64,000 nucleotides of DNA, from the NCBI GenBank assembly GCA_964030785.1, contig OZ034967.1, positions 56,271,265-56,335,264 of the forward strand. The letters run 5' to 3'. The first letter of the stretch is position 1. Each line of letters begins with the position of its first letter. Shown here piece after piece: positions 1 through 12,115 of this stretch. This stretch comes from Siderastrea siderea. Lineage: Eukaryota > Cnidaria > Anthozoa > Scleractinia > Rhizangiidae. The notes under the pieces are model-generated. The model was not told where the DNA came from. It did no database searches and saw nothing but the letters and a program-made list of their open reading frames with translations. Made by a program: the position numbers and the translations under genes.

Positions 1-202
1 AATAGGCATTAAAGAACCCGTATGTCCGAAGCCTTAGAGATATCTTTTGTTGCATGCTTTATGCAGTAAAAGCTGCAAAATAAGTTGAAGATGTTTTGAC
101 GCAATCCAGCGAATCTTGGTATTGCAGAAAGAAGAAAAAGGAAAGAAAACTAAACCACATGCAGTTAGTCCAACGAAATAATCATGGTCCCTTATCTTGT
201 AG

Positions 203-3200
203 GCTCGACCAAACAGGTGAAGCTAACTGTGTACATTGACAAAGAATCAGCGAGAGCCATGAACTCTGGCGATGAGAAAATTGAAGATATTCTAGTTCTA
301 CATCTGGAAGGAGGAAAAGATTTCTTTGTATCCTTGATGTTAATGATTACTGTCCAAAACATAAAAATAAACAAGCAAAAACAAACAAATCAACAACAAA
401 AGCAGCAACAACAGCGTAATAAAGTGTAATTTCAAGGTGATCCTTACACTGTGTTGCACTCTTAGAATACTACAATTTTAGGAAACGTTGGGTTTTTTTT
501 TTTGAACTACTGTAAATTTAATCTGATGCTCTTCGTTATTCGCAACCTAAAACGTAGTACTTAGTTGAGTGGTTTTCTGATGTCTCTTGTAAAACCAAAA
601 GTCAATGTCATTTCATCTCACTAATCACTCACACACATCACTTTGAACCTATTATTATTCAGAGCAAGCTGAATGTTGATACGAAGGACAGGTTCAAACA
701 TTAACTGGTACTGTTTTCTTTTCTTTCTTCCTTTCCTTTCTTTTTCTTCCCATGTCCCTTTTTTTCTATTTTGTTATTTAAATCACTATTTATACATATT
801 TAGTTACATTGTACTAAATTTTTTTTGTACTTAATTACTTATTACTTGTCTTATTTTACTTTTGTCTTCTTTTATGTACAACCTAGAAGTTTACTTCTAT
901 TCTGGGTAGTTTTTTTGCCTATTTTAGTTAATTTAGTTTATAGTGTAATTTTTTTCTATTTAATTTGGCAAAATATTTGTTGTTGTTGACAGGAAAACGC
1001 ACGCGAGAAATACTGTGGGCTCCCACTATCTCGTACGTGCAAGGGGAACAAAAAAATTCCGAAATAGCAAGCATTCGAGGTAGCACGTAGTTAATTACTG
1101 GAAAACTGTATCTAAGGGAAACGGGTTTCTGATCAAGATTGCCCAGGGTTCTGGTAGCGGGGGTGTATCACTTGGTGGTTTTTGTCGCTGATTGGTCAAG
1201 AAAAATTTGTAGGACACGTGGTCACTCTCAATCAGTTATACCCTTAACAGCAGTCAGGTGTCGGTCAGCGGTAATTATGTTCCCAGTGTGTTTGGTTCGT
1301 CTATTGAGGCGCTAGTGCGCATGTACGGACCCATCAGGGAGGTGCCGGTAGCTACTCTTGTAGACTTGGTGAGTGCTTTGTTTATTCTACTGGGGTAGTG
1401 TAGAGTAGGGTAGGCATTTGTATGCACGTGCAAGATTAACCTGCGATCAGGCCGAATTTTAGCATCGCTCTCATATTCTCTTATGTTGGTCGCTCGCTAA
1501 AATAGGGCCTGATACAATCTCTCACAGAAGTTCATGTCGGCGGCCAAATTTTGGCCGCGGAATCTCGCAATCTGATTGGCCCTTTAACAATAGAGCTGTC
1601 AACGGAAGTAAATTGTGTACGAGATTTCGATCCGACCGCCATCGCCAAGGGACAACCAAGGAACAAGTCTGCCGAAGTAAAATGTGTTGCTCTAATAAAT
1701 TCTCGTCGTTCTAGGAGAATTGTCACCATTTCTTTCTCTCCTGAGAATGGCGTTCGGTTTGACGCAAGCTGTCTCTCACCTGGGGCCCGTTTCTCGAAAG
1801 TCCCGGTAACTTTTCGGGCCCGAACCTATATTTTAAAATCAAAATCTATAGAACGCTGGCATAGTTTTTAGCCTACACATTAGCCTGACTTCTTTTATCA
1901 ACTTATAATTTTATTGCTCAGCTTTCAAAACCAACAAAATTTGAGTCTTTAATGCAAACATCGCGCACATAAGATAGCTTTCCGGGCCCGAAAAGTTATC
2001 GGGACTTTCGAGAAACGGGCCCCTGGAGCAGAGAAGTACAGCAACAGTGAAGTATGTATTCTGTTTTATCGCATCGTGTCGCGGAATTTTCATTTGACGG
2101 CTTTCAACTAGTATTGATAACATCAACAGAGTAGTGGCTGTTTCCGCGTCTTACGAAACAAAACGAACAGCAGACGAGCAAGTATCTTTCGCCAAGAATG
2201 ATCAACAAGTCAACCGATAATTCGGTAAACTCACGGTGAACTAATGTTTGGCTACCCTGCGAGCAGATCGAAGGGCCTCTGCTCGCACGGTAATGTTTGG
2301 CGAGAACCGCAATCAAGTCGCAATAACGATTTTCAGTTTATTCGTTCATTGTTTAATACTTATGTCGTTTTATTGATCTCTGACATTGACATCAAAGGAT
2401 CTGACTAGTTTTATAATAGATGTTCTTCGTTTTAAAATTCGCTGCTGCTTAGAGATAAAATTCGCTGCTAATTTCAAATATTTATCACTTCTCGAATTAA
2501 GTATATGTAATCGCATGAGGCCGAGTAGAATTAAGGATAAATTTTCACGCGTATTTTCAAAGTTTTCGCAAAATTGCCCGAGTCGCGTAGCGACGAGGGC
2601 AATTTGTGAAAACTTTGAAAATACAAGTGAAAATTTATCCTTAATTCTACGAGGACTCAATGCGATTACTTGTTTATAACATAGAGGGCAAAATTTTCTG
2701 AAAACTTTCTATGCACATCAAAACACAATCCGCAGCCGGCCCTCAGAATAAACAATTCTCCACACACGCAGTTTATTAAACTGCTACTCAGCGTCCAGAA
2801 CAAAAAGAAAACTGTCTTTTATGCATATGTTCATCTTTTGAGATAATTACAGTTCTAGTTCATTGACAAACTCACACTCAAAACTCAAACTAAGTAAGAC
2901 TTAATTTATTTACCTGAGTTGCGAAGCGCCCTCTCGCTCGCTGAATTAACCAAGGTTTTCGGTAGTTTTAAAACAAATAACCATTTGCTGTTTCTCGTAA
3001 AACATTCAGGTTCACCTTCTGGAATTTCTCTTCGAGCTATCACCTGATTTCTAACCATTTTTGCCAACCAACTCGGTTAGATTTAAACTCTGAAACGATA
3101 TTCTTGTGTTGAACAACTCAAAATCCAATGCAAAATCTGCTTTTCGTTTCAAGACGCTTACAAAATGCAAATGGCGCGCTCTCGCGCTCAGCCAATCAAA

Positions 3201-6200
3201 TGCGAGTATTTTTCGCGCTTGGCCAATCAGGAGTCAGTAATTTTGCCCTCGTTGGAAAGAAAATTAAGAAAAAATGCCCCCTGTCTCAACCAATCAGCAA
3301 TCAGTAATTTTGCCCTCTATGTTATAAATTACAAAATACCCCTTTGTTTATAAACGGTTTTATTTATATTTTTATTCTAAAGAATGAAACTGAAGGTATT
3401 TCTCTTAATTGTCCAAGGTTTTTTACGCAGAAAATCGGTACAATTGGGAAGAGAATATTTCCAGATACCACCTGAAATGGGAAATGATTCAAGCATGCAG
3501 CATATTTTGGTACATCACAACCTCGTCGTGTTTTGAATTTTCATTCAGTTTCAGCTCAGACAGAGCAACCATGTACAGTACCGGAACCTTCAAGTTAGCA
3601 ATCGTGTAAATTTGAGTACTTGTGCCTAGAAGATATATCGTAGCCTATGATTTTCTTTTTTTGCCGACATTTACGTGACTTTCTGCGAATTGCCGTTATG
3701 GGAAATTTGCATACCGAGGATCGTGCAAGCAGAAGAAATTTTGATTGGCTGTTTTGTTGAATGTCAATCAATCAAAAAAAGTGGGCGGCAGACGTTCCGT
3801 AGAAGAATTGTATCAGGCTTTATTTTTCGTTTCGCCCGTCCCGCCTGAATGTTTCACCAAGCGAAACGAAAATAGAGCCTGATCGCAGGTTAGTGCAAGA
3901 TGGGGTTAACGATGGTGGACTTGGTAAGCACATTTGTCATACAACTGGCAGGGGTGGGGTAGGTAGGAAGATATCTTACACACCTGTTGCAGTGAATAGC
4001 CGAAGTTAGCAGACAACAGCTTGTTGGAGGGCATTCATGGAAGATTTTTAATTGATGGCGTTTATTTTTCTTTTAGGAACATATCAACCCTTTGCATCCT
4101 TCAACTTTATCAGATAATGAGCCGCTAGAAGTTCCTAAAGAGCTCTGGCTTCTAACAGATCACTTGTTCAACTATGGCATGCGTCAGGTAGGATACCTCG
4201 TGATTACTACATGAAATATCACTTCACAGAGTGCGAAGTACCGTCGACAAGTAGATCAAGGCGATCGATATAGACAAAGAGGAACCCGTCAGGATAACGA
4301 GCGTTTCAGCTACCAAAATGGCTGCGTTTGCTTTTGTTCGAACAAAGAAAAAGTTGTAATATGTTGTCTTGTTTAACAGTTAAATCTTACTTATGGCTCT
4401 TTATTTTCCTGCAGGATAACATTCTCAGGCACTCTGGGTTTGAGAAGGATTTAGAGGATATCAGGACACATTTAGATTCTTGTCGCGGCGGCAAACTGCG
4501 TATCTTTTTACTGTTTTTGCTTTTGTTGTTAATGTGTTTCAATTGTTTACAAAATTGTTGATTTGAAAAGTTTTGATTTACTTAACATAGGCAGAACGTG
4601 AGCTGTGGGAAACATGGAGTTCGAGTGCTCGAGTGTTGTTCAAGCAAACGGCTGAATTGTTTCGACGCTTCAATAATGTTATTATCTTGCCGTCAGTCCT
4701 GTTGTCCTGTGTCTTTGATTTCCGCATCTTCTTGGGCATATATCCCTGTTTTCCACTGTACACTCAGGGTCGGAGGCAAACGGGGGTGTATACAGTAGAT
4801 CCAGAAGATGTGGACATTGGGTCGAAATCAGAGACACAGGACAGCGGAACTGACGGTAAGATGATAATTGTTTGCTCAAAACAACTTTCGTTGAGTACTC
4901 GAACTCCATGTTTCTCATGGCCCACGGACGACAGAATTGTTTTGTTTTGTTTTGTTTGCTTAGAATAGGCAGACTTGTATTAAACCGTAAAGAATATAAC
5001 TCTTAAAAGAGATTAATCTCAAAAGAATTTGCCCAAAGTAAACTTGGTTTTATTTTCTTAACTGTTTAAAGCCGGCAGTGTTCACTCCATAGCAGAAGCT
5101 TTACTCATTTTCTTGGAAGCGTTACCTGAACCTGTAATCCCTTATGCATTCTACCAGAGAGCACTGGAGTGCTGCAATAACTACATGCTTTGTAAGCAGG
5201 TAGGTCTGGTTGTCGTAGGCTCTGTAAACAGGATAAACAAGTAAGACAGGTTACTACGAAACCCAACGGGCTAAGTCAAAAGCAAAACAAATTATAAAGT
5301 GATCAATGGCTTGGCTCCTAACTGCCTGCAGATCTTTTCTCTATTAAGAGAAATACAACACAGGGGCTCCTCCGCCTCACTGCAATTACCACTACCCAAT
5401 ACTGAATATATGAAGAAAAGTTTTTGCTGTGGTGGAGCGAAACTGTGGAACTCGCTTCCGGCAGCACTACGTGAATCTGAAACCCTTCCTATCTGTAATA
5501 ATAGAATTAATGCGCACACTTTTTCCTGATTAGAATTTACTTAGTAAATAGTATTAGTAACTAGTTATATATATTAAGTAATTTTAAACAGTTTTAATCT
5601 TTTATTGTAACCACACGCCCCTTGGGGAAATTATATTATAGTTGACGGGGCAAACGTGTATAAATAAAGTTTTACCTACCTACCTACCTACCTACCTACC
5701 TACCTACATACCTACCTACCTACCTGCTCTGTAAGCAGGAAAGAGAGGTTACTACACGCGCTGTAAATAAGAAACACAGCTTGCTGCATGTTCTATACAG
5801 AAGGAAGACAGGTCACAACATGCTCTGTACACGGGCAATACAGGCGTAAACAATTACGTCAGGTTCTTAGATACAGATTAGAAGCATTTTATACCCATTC
5901 TGGTAGTTCGTGAATTTGCCGTTCACTTTCCCGTCCCAGATACCTATCCCATCCCCAGTAGAAGCATGTACAAACAACTCATGGGTGTGTATTGCTTTAA
6001 AGGAAAAAGTTTGGAAAACGTGTAGTTTGACTCATTGCCTCAGCTTTTAGCATAGTTTATGTTTTGTATTCGTGTTTGAACGTTTGCAGTATATAAGATT
6101 TATATATCGTTTCAATTTGTTTCTTGCAGTTGATATTTCAAATTCCTCGGAGCCATCGGAATGTGTTCACATACATCAGTGCATTCCTCAGAGAACTGTT

Positions 6201-6460
6201 GCTCTATTCTAACGATAATAAACTGGACGCCAAAACTCTGGGTAAGTCGATTCAAGCGTACTTTATTCTTTACCTTTCATGTTGACATTTTTTGCTAACA
6301 AACTGTTTTCTTTACTGCAGCTACCTTGTTTGGCACGCTGTTTTTACGGGCACCAAGGAACAAGGAGGCGGGACTTAGCAAACGAGCCATCAATCAACTG
6401 ACACAGAAGAAAGCGAGGTTCATGTATCATTTCCTGGTCAACGAGTTCGGTCCTGACTGA
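203..6460 (+). CDS. OCRL: OCRL/INPP5B-type inositol polyphosphate 5-phosphatase, 3' part (ASH and RhoGAP-like domains)
   Basis: Seven exons can be joined in phase: 203-327, 1258-1368, 4077-4187, 4415-4499, 5072-5199, 6130-6241 and 6321-6460 (TGA), giving 269 residues. The first two exons form the end of the ASH domain ([17 protein letters not shown] joined to [19 protein letters not shown]). Exons 3-7 form the RhoGAP-like domain, with [35 protein letters not shown] and [14 protein letters not shown] as family landmarks. All introns are GT-AG and the stop position fits the normal end of the family. The N-terminal PH and catalytic 5-phosphatase domains must lie left of the window. In the known family this protein removes the 5-phosphate of PI(4,5)P2 on endosomes, Golgi and at the ciliary base, and its C-terminus binds Rab and Rac/Cdc42 GTPases and F&H-motif adaptors. 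Odd point: an Arg (4427-4429, in ILRHSG) sits where vertebrate OCRL has, as I recall, a Gln. Invertebrates usually have one OCRL/INPP5B gene, so the symbol covers both vertebrate paralogues. Confidence 0.93.
1782..2023. mobile_element. MITE, family GGGCCCGTTTCTCGAAA (copy 1)
   Basis: About 40-bp terminal inverted repeats: GGGGCCCGTTTCTCGAAAG at the left and its reverse complement at 1996-2023. The ends match a second copy at 17547-17783, which shows a family. No coding capacity. It is nested inside the 1437-3892 element. Confidence 0.8.
2525..2650. repeat. Long hairpin (near-perfect inverted repeat, about 57-bp arms)
   Basis: GTAGAATTAAGGATAAATTT at 2525 reappears inverted at the right end (to 2650), and the arms pair almost throughout, with a short loop around GCGTAGCGACG. 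It is a palindromic miniature element nested in the 1437-3892 transposon. Confidence 0.8.
4601..4935. mobile_element. Foldback/MITE with arms of about 130-150 bp
   Basis: The left arm (GAAACATGGAGTTCGAGT, near 4609-4626) and the right arm (ACTCGAACTCCATGTTTC, near 4897-4914) are inverted copies. Similarity continues inward through TCTTGCCGTCAG/CTGACGGTAAGA and GTCCTGTGTCT/AGACACAGGAC. The arms are imperfect, so this is an old copy. It lies in the OCRL intron 4500-5071 and has no coding capacity. Confidence 0.7.
5281..5725 (+). mobile_element. 5'-truncated LINE (CR1/L2-like) 3' end with (CTAC)n tail
   Basis: About 75 residues (5299-5529) resemble the extreme C-terminus of non-LTR reverse transcriptase ORFs: a [10 protein letters not shown] stretch, then [20 protein letters not shown] with a following Pro. 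A short 3' UTR follows and ends in TATAAATAAAGTTTTA and a run of CTAC repeats (about 5673-5725). Tails of short tandem repeats are usual for CR1/L2-type LINEs. The reverse transcriptase and endonuclease domains are absent. It sits in the OCRL intron 5200-6129. Confidence 0.75.
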
Positions 6461-6561
6461 GCCTGCAGTTTATTTATTATTTAGTGGTAGCTTATTTTCT
6501 CTAGCCGCCAAAAAAATCTGAGAGGTCTTAAGGTTTACAGCGCGAAGCGCAGAACTGTGAC

Positions 6562-6589
6562 ATCATCATCATCATCGTCATCATCATCA

Positions 6590-6629
<40 letters not shown>

Positions 6630-6631
6630 CC
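6562..6631. repeat. ATC/ATT trinucleotide microsatellite
   Basis: Uninterrupted CAT units pass into TTA units just downstream of the OCRL stop codon, probably within its 3' UTR. Confidence 0.9.
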
Positions 6632-8529
6632 AATCAGAATTGAGAAGAGCTCGTATGAAACCAGCTCAAGGCTACTCGTGTACTTGTGTTGGTTTTATGG
6701 GGTATTTGATCTCCACGCTCCAAGCATACGGCAAAGTAAAGTTACTTATTGGCGGTTAGCTGTTGGTTATATGTTGCCTATTTACCCATGTTTGCGGCCG
6801 TGAACGTCACAGTAATAGTTACCGAACTTGTATTTGCGAACACAAAAAAAGTAGTTTCTCATGTGAAGGCGTTTCGCCCTTTGTTAAGAAAAAGAGCAAA
6901 AAAAAAAAAAAAGGTCCAGAAAATACCGAGGTGATTTGTCGCACTGACACTACGTTCACCTTCCAACTTTGAACTTTATTACTTCCATCTTGTTCACGGA
7001 ACGACATACTAAAGCAGCGTGGGTTGCGGTTGTTCTTGAGCGTCTATTTACGGGGTGGTGTTGTTTTGCTGTGGAACAGTGTTTCTTTTTTAAAGGTGGA
7101 GTTAAGCATCTGCACAAAATAATGGCAACCACGCGCTTTGCAAATATTCATGTAAAATATTGTGTTGTTTTTGTCGTTGTTATTATACGTTCGTATAGGT
7201 GACGCTGAAAGCTGAAAAAATGGTTGAAAATTAACGCGAAATATTCAATAAGTTGAGTATAGAATCAAAAGATAAATTTTATTCAGTAGATCTTTCTTCA
7301 ACATAGTTCACGGTGTTGCTGCACGAGGGGCTGAGGTAAGTTTTAGAGTGGGAATTTTTTTCTGTGCCATCAACTTATTTATTTTGAAGGGTGCAAATAC
7401 TGAGCTTGTAACTTGAATCAAATTTGACATCTGTTCTTGGTCGGAATTCAAAGTCATGAAAATCATTGTTAACATTCTTCTATACAAGTTTCTCTTTTAG
7501 CGTGACGTAGATTCAACGTTTCATTATTTTATATTTAACTTTTATTTCACATGAAATGTTTTTAGGCATTGCCTTGAAATTATTCTGCATAGCTTTTAAA
7601 ATTAAAAACAGGAGAGAAAAACTTTTCTGTCAGCGCCAAATGACTTTTCAATGTTACTAAGAAGACTTTGAAGTCAAAAGTAGCACTTAAAAAGAAAATG
7701 GAAAAAAGTGATTAGGAAATGTGTATACCAGTAGTTCAGTTTTAAGTAATGTAGGTAACTTTTAAGTCACATCTGCGTATCAAAGGTCTTCCCCGAGATC
7801 TCTTCCTATCTTTTTTCACCGCGAGAAGAATTCATCGGCCTCCAGTCAACCGCTCCTCAAAAGCTTGCGGGGAAATCCTCTGGTACCGACTGACCTTCTG
7901 AGGAATACGCTAAGATTTTTTTTTTCGTTTGGAAATGAAATGTATGAAATATCATATATATGAACTACTGCGGGTGAAACATTGAATGAATGAAAGAACC
8001 ATACCAACCATACCAACATCGCAGTTTTTAATATGAATAGCAACTTAAGCAGTTTTTGCCTTCTCACGACTGGCAACTGTTTAAGTTGCTTCCACGACTG
8101 CAATGTTCTCTCGTTCAATGAAAAGATTTTTAGCGTTCACTTAGCCCCTTTCGGGAAGCTACAATGTTTACTTTAAAATGTAAATGAAGCACTGGACATC
8201 GCACAGAGCTGGCTCTTTCTTTTTTTGTGCCATATGATTACTTTTAAGCCTTTTTTTGTAAAGTAAAATGAAATGGCTTGATTTTTTAACAGTGTGAGTA
8301 CTAAAGATAGGTATTGTTGAAATTATGAGCATGATCTTCAGTAAAGATCGAGATTTGATGTTTTGAGTGGTTGTTTTTATCTCTTGAAGTTCACGCGCAT
8401 TTATCAAACTAATATATTCTAACAGTAGGAAGGTTGTAGCGTTGCATTAGGCAAAGAGATTGTAAGAGATCATGTTCTCACCATTAGGCTGCCTCCAACT
8501 AGGCTGTCCCTTTGATGTAGAGGGTCATT

Positions 8530-8774
8530 CCTGGGCCCAGTTTTTTCAAAGCAGGGTGAAGCTTAAGCCACGTCAGCTTTTTCATAATTCCGTTTTATAG
8601 CCAAACAACACGGTTTCCTTTAAATCTATTTTGCCCTACATTTTGACTTTGGTTGCTATCAAATGGTCACTTGGAATTTGCTTTAAAAACTCTTTTGAAA
8701 TAAGAGAAACAGGAACCTTGTTAAACTGTAATTGCAGGTTAGCGTTAACCGGCTTTCCAACAACCGGGCCCAGG
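8530..8774. mobile_element. MITE, ends CCTGGGCCCRGTT
   Basis: The left end CCTGGGCCCAGTTTTTTCAA and the reverse complement of the right end, CCTGGGCCCGGTTGTTGGAA, are inverted copies over the outer 13-20 bp. It is 245 bp long with no coding capacity. Confidence 0.6.
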
Positions 8775-9140
8775 GCTTTAAATTTCCCTACAGTCCATTG
8801 TTACTTCGTTTCGAGTTCGCCTTCTAAGGTTCGCCGGTTAACATATAACGGACCTTATTCTCTCTGAATAGCTTGGATAAACAATGTACAACCCTATTTA
8901 GCCCCCCCCCCCCCCCAAAAAAAAAAAAAAGAGGACGGGGATAGGGAAAATAGTTCAATCGCTCTTTTAATGGGCTCCTGCTCTTTTACGACTTCTTTCA
9001 TTGACCCGTTGCTCCTGGTCGTATTTGGTCTCTAGTTATGCAAATTTTCAATAGATTTTGAAAATATTTTCATTATCGTTTTTTAGTAAAGTCAAGGGCC
9101 CATATATAACCAGTTATGGGCTCCTGGTAGGAGCCATGAT

Positions 9141-9224
9141 AGTCTCCTTCGCAGCCGTTTTTAGGGTCGTCACTGTGGGGAGGAGCGTTGCGTGACGACC
9201 CTAAAAACGGCTGCGAAGGAGACT
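9141..9224. repeat. Perfect 33-bp hairpin
   Basis: The arm AGTCTCCTTCGCAGCCGTTT... (9141-9173) is matched base for base in reverse complement at 9192-9224, with an 18-nt loop. It is the core of a palindromic miniature element. The near-perfect arms suggest recent insertion or gene conversion. Confidence 0.85.
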
Positions 9225-9807
9225 CATCCCCAGATCTCTCTCGGTAGCTGACAAATTCAATATGGCGCCAACACTGTGAGAGAACATGTACGTACAATTT
9301 CAAGAACAAAGTATTCCCAAAATAATTTAGCCATCGTCAAGTAGGTCCTTCACTTACTTGGCAGTAGCTGCGAGGAACGGGTTCTATCCCTAATGCTTTG
9401 GCACTTTTTAACGTTTTAGAGGCTTCAGAATCGAAGTTCGAAGCCGGATACCGTCCATCCTAATCGATACCCGCGGTCGATACCGTGTCTTTCAATGCGC
9501 GAAGGGTTTCGAACGTGAGCCGAAAATTACCCTAACAAAATTTTAGCTAATTTTGGAATGCACATATTCCCCGAGAGGAAATGAACTAAAGACCGAGGTA
9601 TTGATTTGTCTCTCGAATTGTTCTTTCTCAAAAACTGGGCGAAATCGGTGGCTGACCAGAAACCCGATAACTTTCTTAGTTAATTTTAGACAGTAATCGT
9701 TTTGTTTAATGAAGCAATAGCAACCGTATTATCGAATTGCAAATATTATCTCAAGTGAAAGGAAAACAGGAAGAAATAAAAAAGCCAAAAAAAAAAAAAA
9801 AGTATTC

Positions 9808-9894
9808 TCCTTCGAGCCGGATTCGAACCAGCGACCTAAGGATTCCAAAGTTATCCACTACAGTCCTCCGCTCTACCAACTGAGCTATCGAAGG
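9808..9894 (-). tRNA. tRNA-Tyr (GTA) with intron
   Basis: On the minus strand the sequence opens with the acceptor half CCTTCGA, A box TAGCTCAGTTGGTAGAGCGG, anticodon arm GGACTGTAG, a 14-nt intron (TGGATAACTTTGGA), ATCCTTAGGTCGC, the B box GGTTCGAATCC, and closes with GGCTCGAAGG plus discriminator A. The 7-bp acceptor stem is perfect. An intron one base 3' of the GTA anticodon is the hallmark of eukaryotic nuclear tRNA-Tyr genes. The mature length is 73 nt. On the minus-strand transcript side (9781-9807) there is a T-rich tract that would serve as a Pol III terminator. Confidence 0.96.
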
Positions 9895-12115
9895 AGCCAC
9901 GTGAGAAGGGATAAAAATTTAAATATATAAATAATAATACATGACATAATCAACACTTTCTCGTCACTCATCACTATAAATACTTCATTTAAACATGGGT
10001 ACTTCGCGTTTTGGTATTTTCCTATCTTTGCTGTTTATTAAACATAGAACTAACACTTTGATTTTTGTACTTTTGCTAAAGAGAAGGAAAGATATTCATG
10101 AAGAATATGACTAGAAATCGTCGCAGTCGTCACCACGGCTGATTGATTGCGGACTTGTATACGGCTCAGATGGCCATCTGTTTGATTCTTTGCTGCTTAC
10201 ACAGCAAAAGTTTAAAAATACTTCACAAACGACAAAAAATAGTAGGGGATCTTTTTTCTCCAGAAATGCGTTGATCCATTCAAAACATGACCGACATCCG
10301 GTCCCGTCTTCTGTTCCTGCTAAACCGTCCTCTCTTTTCATCCTCGGAGACCGGGGAACGCACAAAAAAAAATTAAAAAAAAAAAATTAATGGCGGAGAA
10401 ACGCACTTGGACTCCGTATCCAGTAGGGCTAGTTACTTATCCTTATTGACAATTCTTTGCCCGCCTGGGAAGCCTGATCCCTTCCGCACAATCTTGAGGG
10501 AGAAACGTTGCACAACTGTAGATAACATTTCGATACGAGTAATGAACTACTAAATGGGCGGTTATAGTCTGATAAAGAATGGTGTAGCTTATGATCTGTA
10601 TGAACAGTTACAGCTCTGTTACTGCTTCTCACTAGTTGTAAAAGAAAAACGAAAAGAAAAGAAAGTAACCTCATGAGAGCATGGTAGTCGCCTGTTCCAG
10701 GCGTTTAGATTGTGCGGAGCAGCGAAAAGCGGCACGCGGCCCTAGGCCTACCCTCGTTTTTTTTTCCTCTTGCCCCCGATTTTTCTTTCGCGCGCCGCCT
10801 TTTCGCTGCTCGCCACAAACTTAACGCCTGGAACAGGCTTGGTGATTTTCATCCATGAAATTCCCCTCTTTACCCGTCCATCCATCCCGTCGCCATGGTA
10901 ACTAAAAACGTCGTTGAACCGTGAGAACCACAATTTTGCTGCTATTCTTCGAACCGCAGCAAACAGCAAACAATAAAAAGGAATAGTTGCCCATTGCTAC
11001 CGCAAAACCTCAGGGTAAGACAATACTGAATTCCGAAAAAAGTGACTTCCTTCCAAGGCCGTTTTTTCTCTGGGAACAATTACGTAACTTGCTACTTCCT
11101 TTGCTAAATACAAAACTACACCCCGTGTGTCGGGGAAATTTCTCAAAAGTATCAGACACTAAAAATCAGTCTCGGATCGCAAGGGACATAATTTTTGTGA
11201 ATTTTAAATCAACTTTTACACAAATCCTTGAAAAATAATTTATTTGTCTTCTGTACAAACGTAAGGGCCTTGAGAAATGCATTAAATTCACTCTAACATG
11301 ACTACAACTGAACCATTTTCAAGGTGTATAATTAACACGTAACACTGGTCAACAATGGCTAATAAATCCGGCTATCATCTTCTTTTAACTGATACCAGCT
11401 CACATTTTAGCCAACACCGAGTTGACGACAAACCAAGTTCCCTAGAGGGCGTTTTCTAGACAGCATTTCGCGTGACACCACGTAAGGCAAAAGAATAAAT
11501 TCTAATAATCTCCAAACAAAAGGATAGACTGCGGTTTATGCAACTAGAACTGGTATTGCATTCAACATCTAGCGTTTTATACACGCAAGAGAAACTTTCA
11601 AGATTTGAGTGCACAAATAAAGCATAACTCTAGAGAGGAGCCCACTACTCAGTAATGGGCTCCTGATCTAGAACATTCAGTACGGTGTCGAAGAGACTAT
11701 GATATATTCAAACGACGTGAATAGTATTAGTAAAACACTTGAGGCCAGGGCCAGCATATGGCGTTGAAAAAGAAGCAAACAACGTAATATCCTCGGACAT
11801 CCAGGACCAAATTACCAAGAAAGGGAAAGATTTCACAGACGAAGAGATAACGTTCAAGGAAACTTGTAAATTTTCGCTTGAACCGACTTTGCCCGTGAAA
11901 TTTGGATGTTGTGTTCCTTGGTCTTTATGGATGACAACGCACCAACAAAGAGAACTTTCAAATTTCGAATGCCTTCCAAGACTCAATCTGTGTTAAGTTT
12001 TGGTCTAAAATGTTTAAACAGCCGTAAAAGTACCAAGCGGATTATAAGATAATGCACTAAAAAGGCATCAATAGAATAGAAAGTACCAAGGGTACGGGCG
12101 TCCTAAGATGATACA
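9895..12115. other. Intergenic region 3' of the dynein-like gene
   Basis: It presumably includes the dynein 3' UTR on the minus strand, although no convincing polyadenylation signal lies close to the stop at 12116. One miniature element is at 10690-10838. The palindromic AGGAGCCCA...TGGGCTCCT lies at about 11636-11668. Small ORFs at 11708-11996 resemble nothing I recognise. Confidence 0.5.
10690..10838. mobile_element. MITE, ends GCCTGTTCCAGGCGTT
   Basis: The outer 16 bp (GCCTGTTCCAGGCGTT) and the inner AGCAGCGAAAAG motif recur inverted at 10793-10838. It is about 150 bp long and has no coding capacity. Confidence 0.7.

Larger units (their letters stand above)
1437..3892. mobile_element. 2.5 kb DNA transposon with 16-bp perfect ends and 9-bp target duplication (MULE-like)
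   Basis: The left end TAACCTGCGATCAGGC (1437-1452) is repeated exactly in reverse at 3877-3892. The 9-bp direct repeat GTGCAAGAT flanks it at 1428-1436 and 3893-3901. A 9-bp duplication is typical of Mutator-like elements. Both ends also fold on themselves: GATCAGGC...GCCTGAT at 1444-1517 and TATCAGGC...GCCTGATC at 3812-3884. No transposase ORF is visible, so it is non-autonomous. It lies in the OCRL intron 1369-4076 and contains two further miniature elements (1782-2023, 2525-2650). Confidence 0.8.
6461..9807. other. Intergenic region 3' of OCRL
   Basis: No gene is recognised here. It holds the presumed OCRL 3' UTR, a trinucleotide run of ATC then ATT units (about 6562-6630), a poly-A run (6897-6912), a miniature element (8530-8774), a poly-C/poly-A run (8902-8930) and a strong hairpin (9141-9224). 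Short ORFs at 6749-7202, 7846-8118 and 8168-8407 show no family resemblance. Confidence 0.6.

Noticed and set aside
184..429. 81-codon ORF starting at 184
   Set aside because: Only 203-327 of it is coding (OCRL exon); the ATG lies in the intron and the part after 327 is intron following a GTATCC donor.
11708..11996. Overlapping 85-92 codon ORFs in the intergenic region
   Set aside because: No family resemblance on either strand and no splice or neighbour support.
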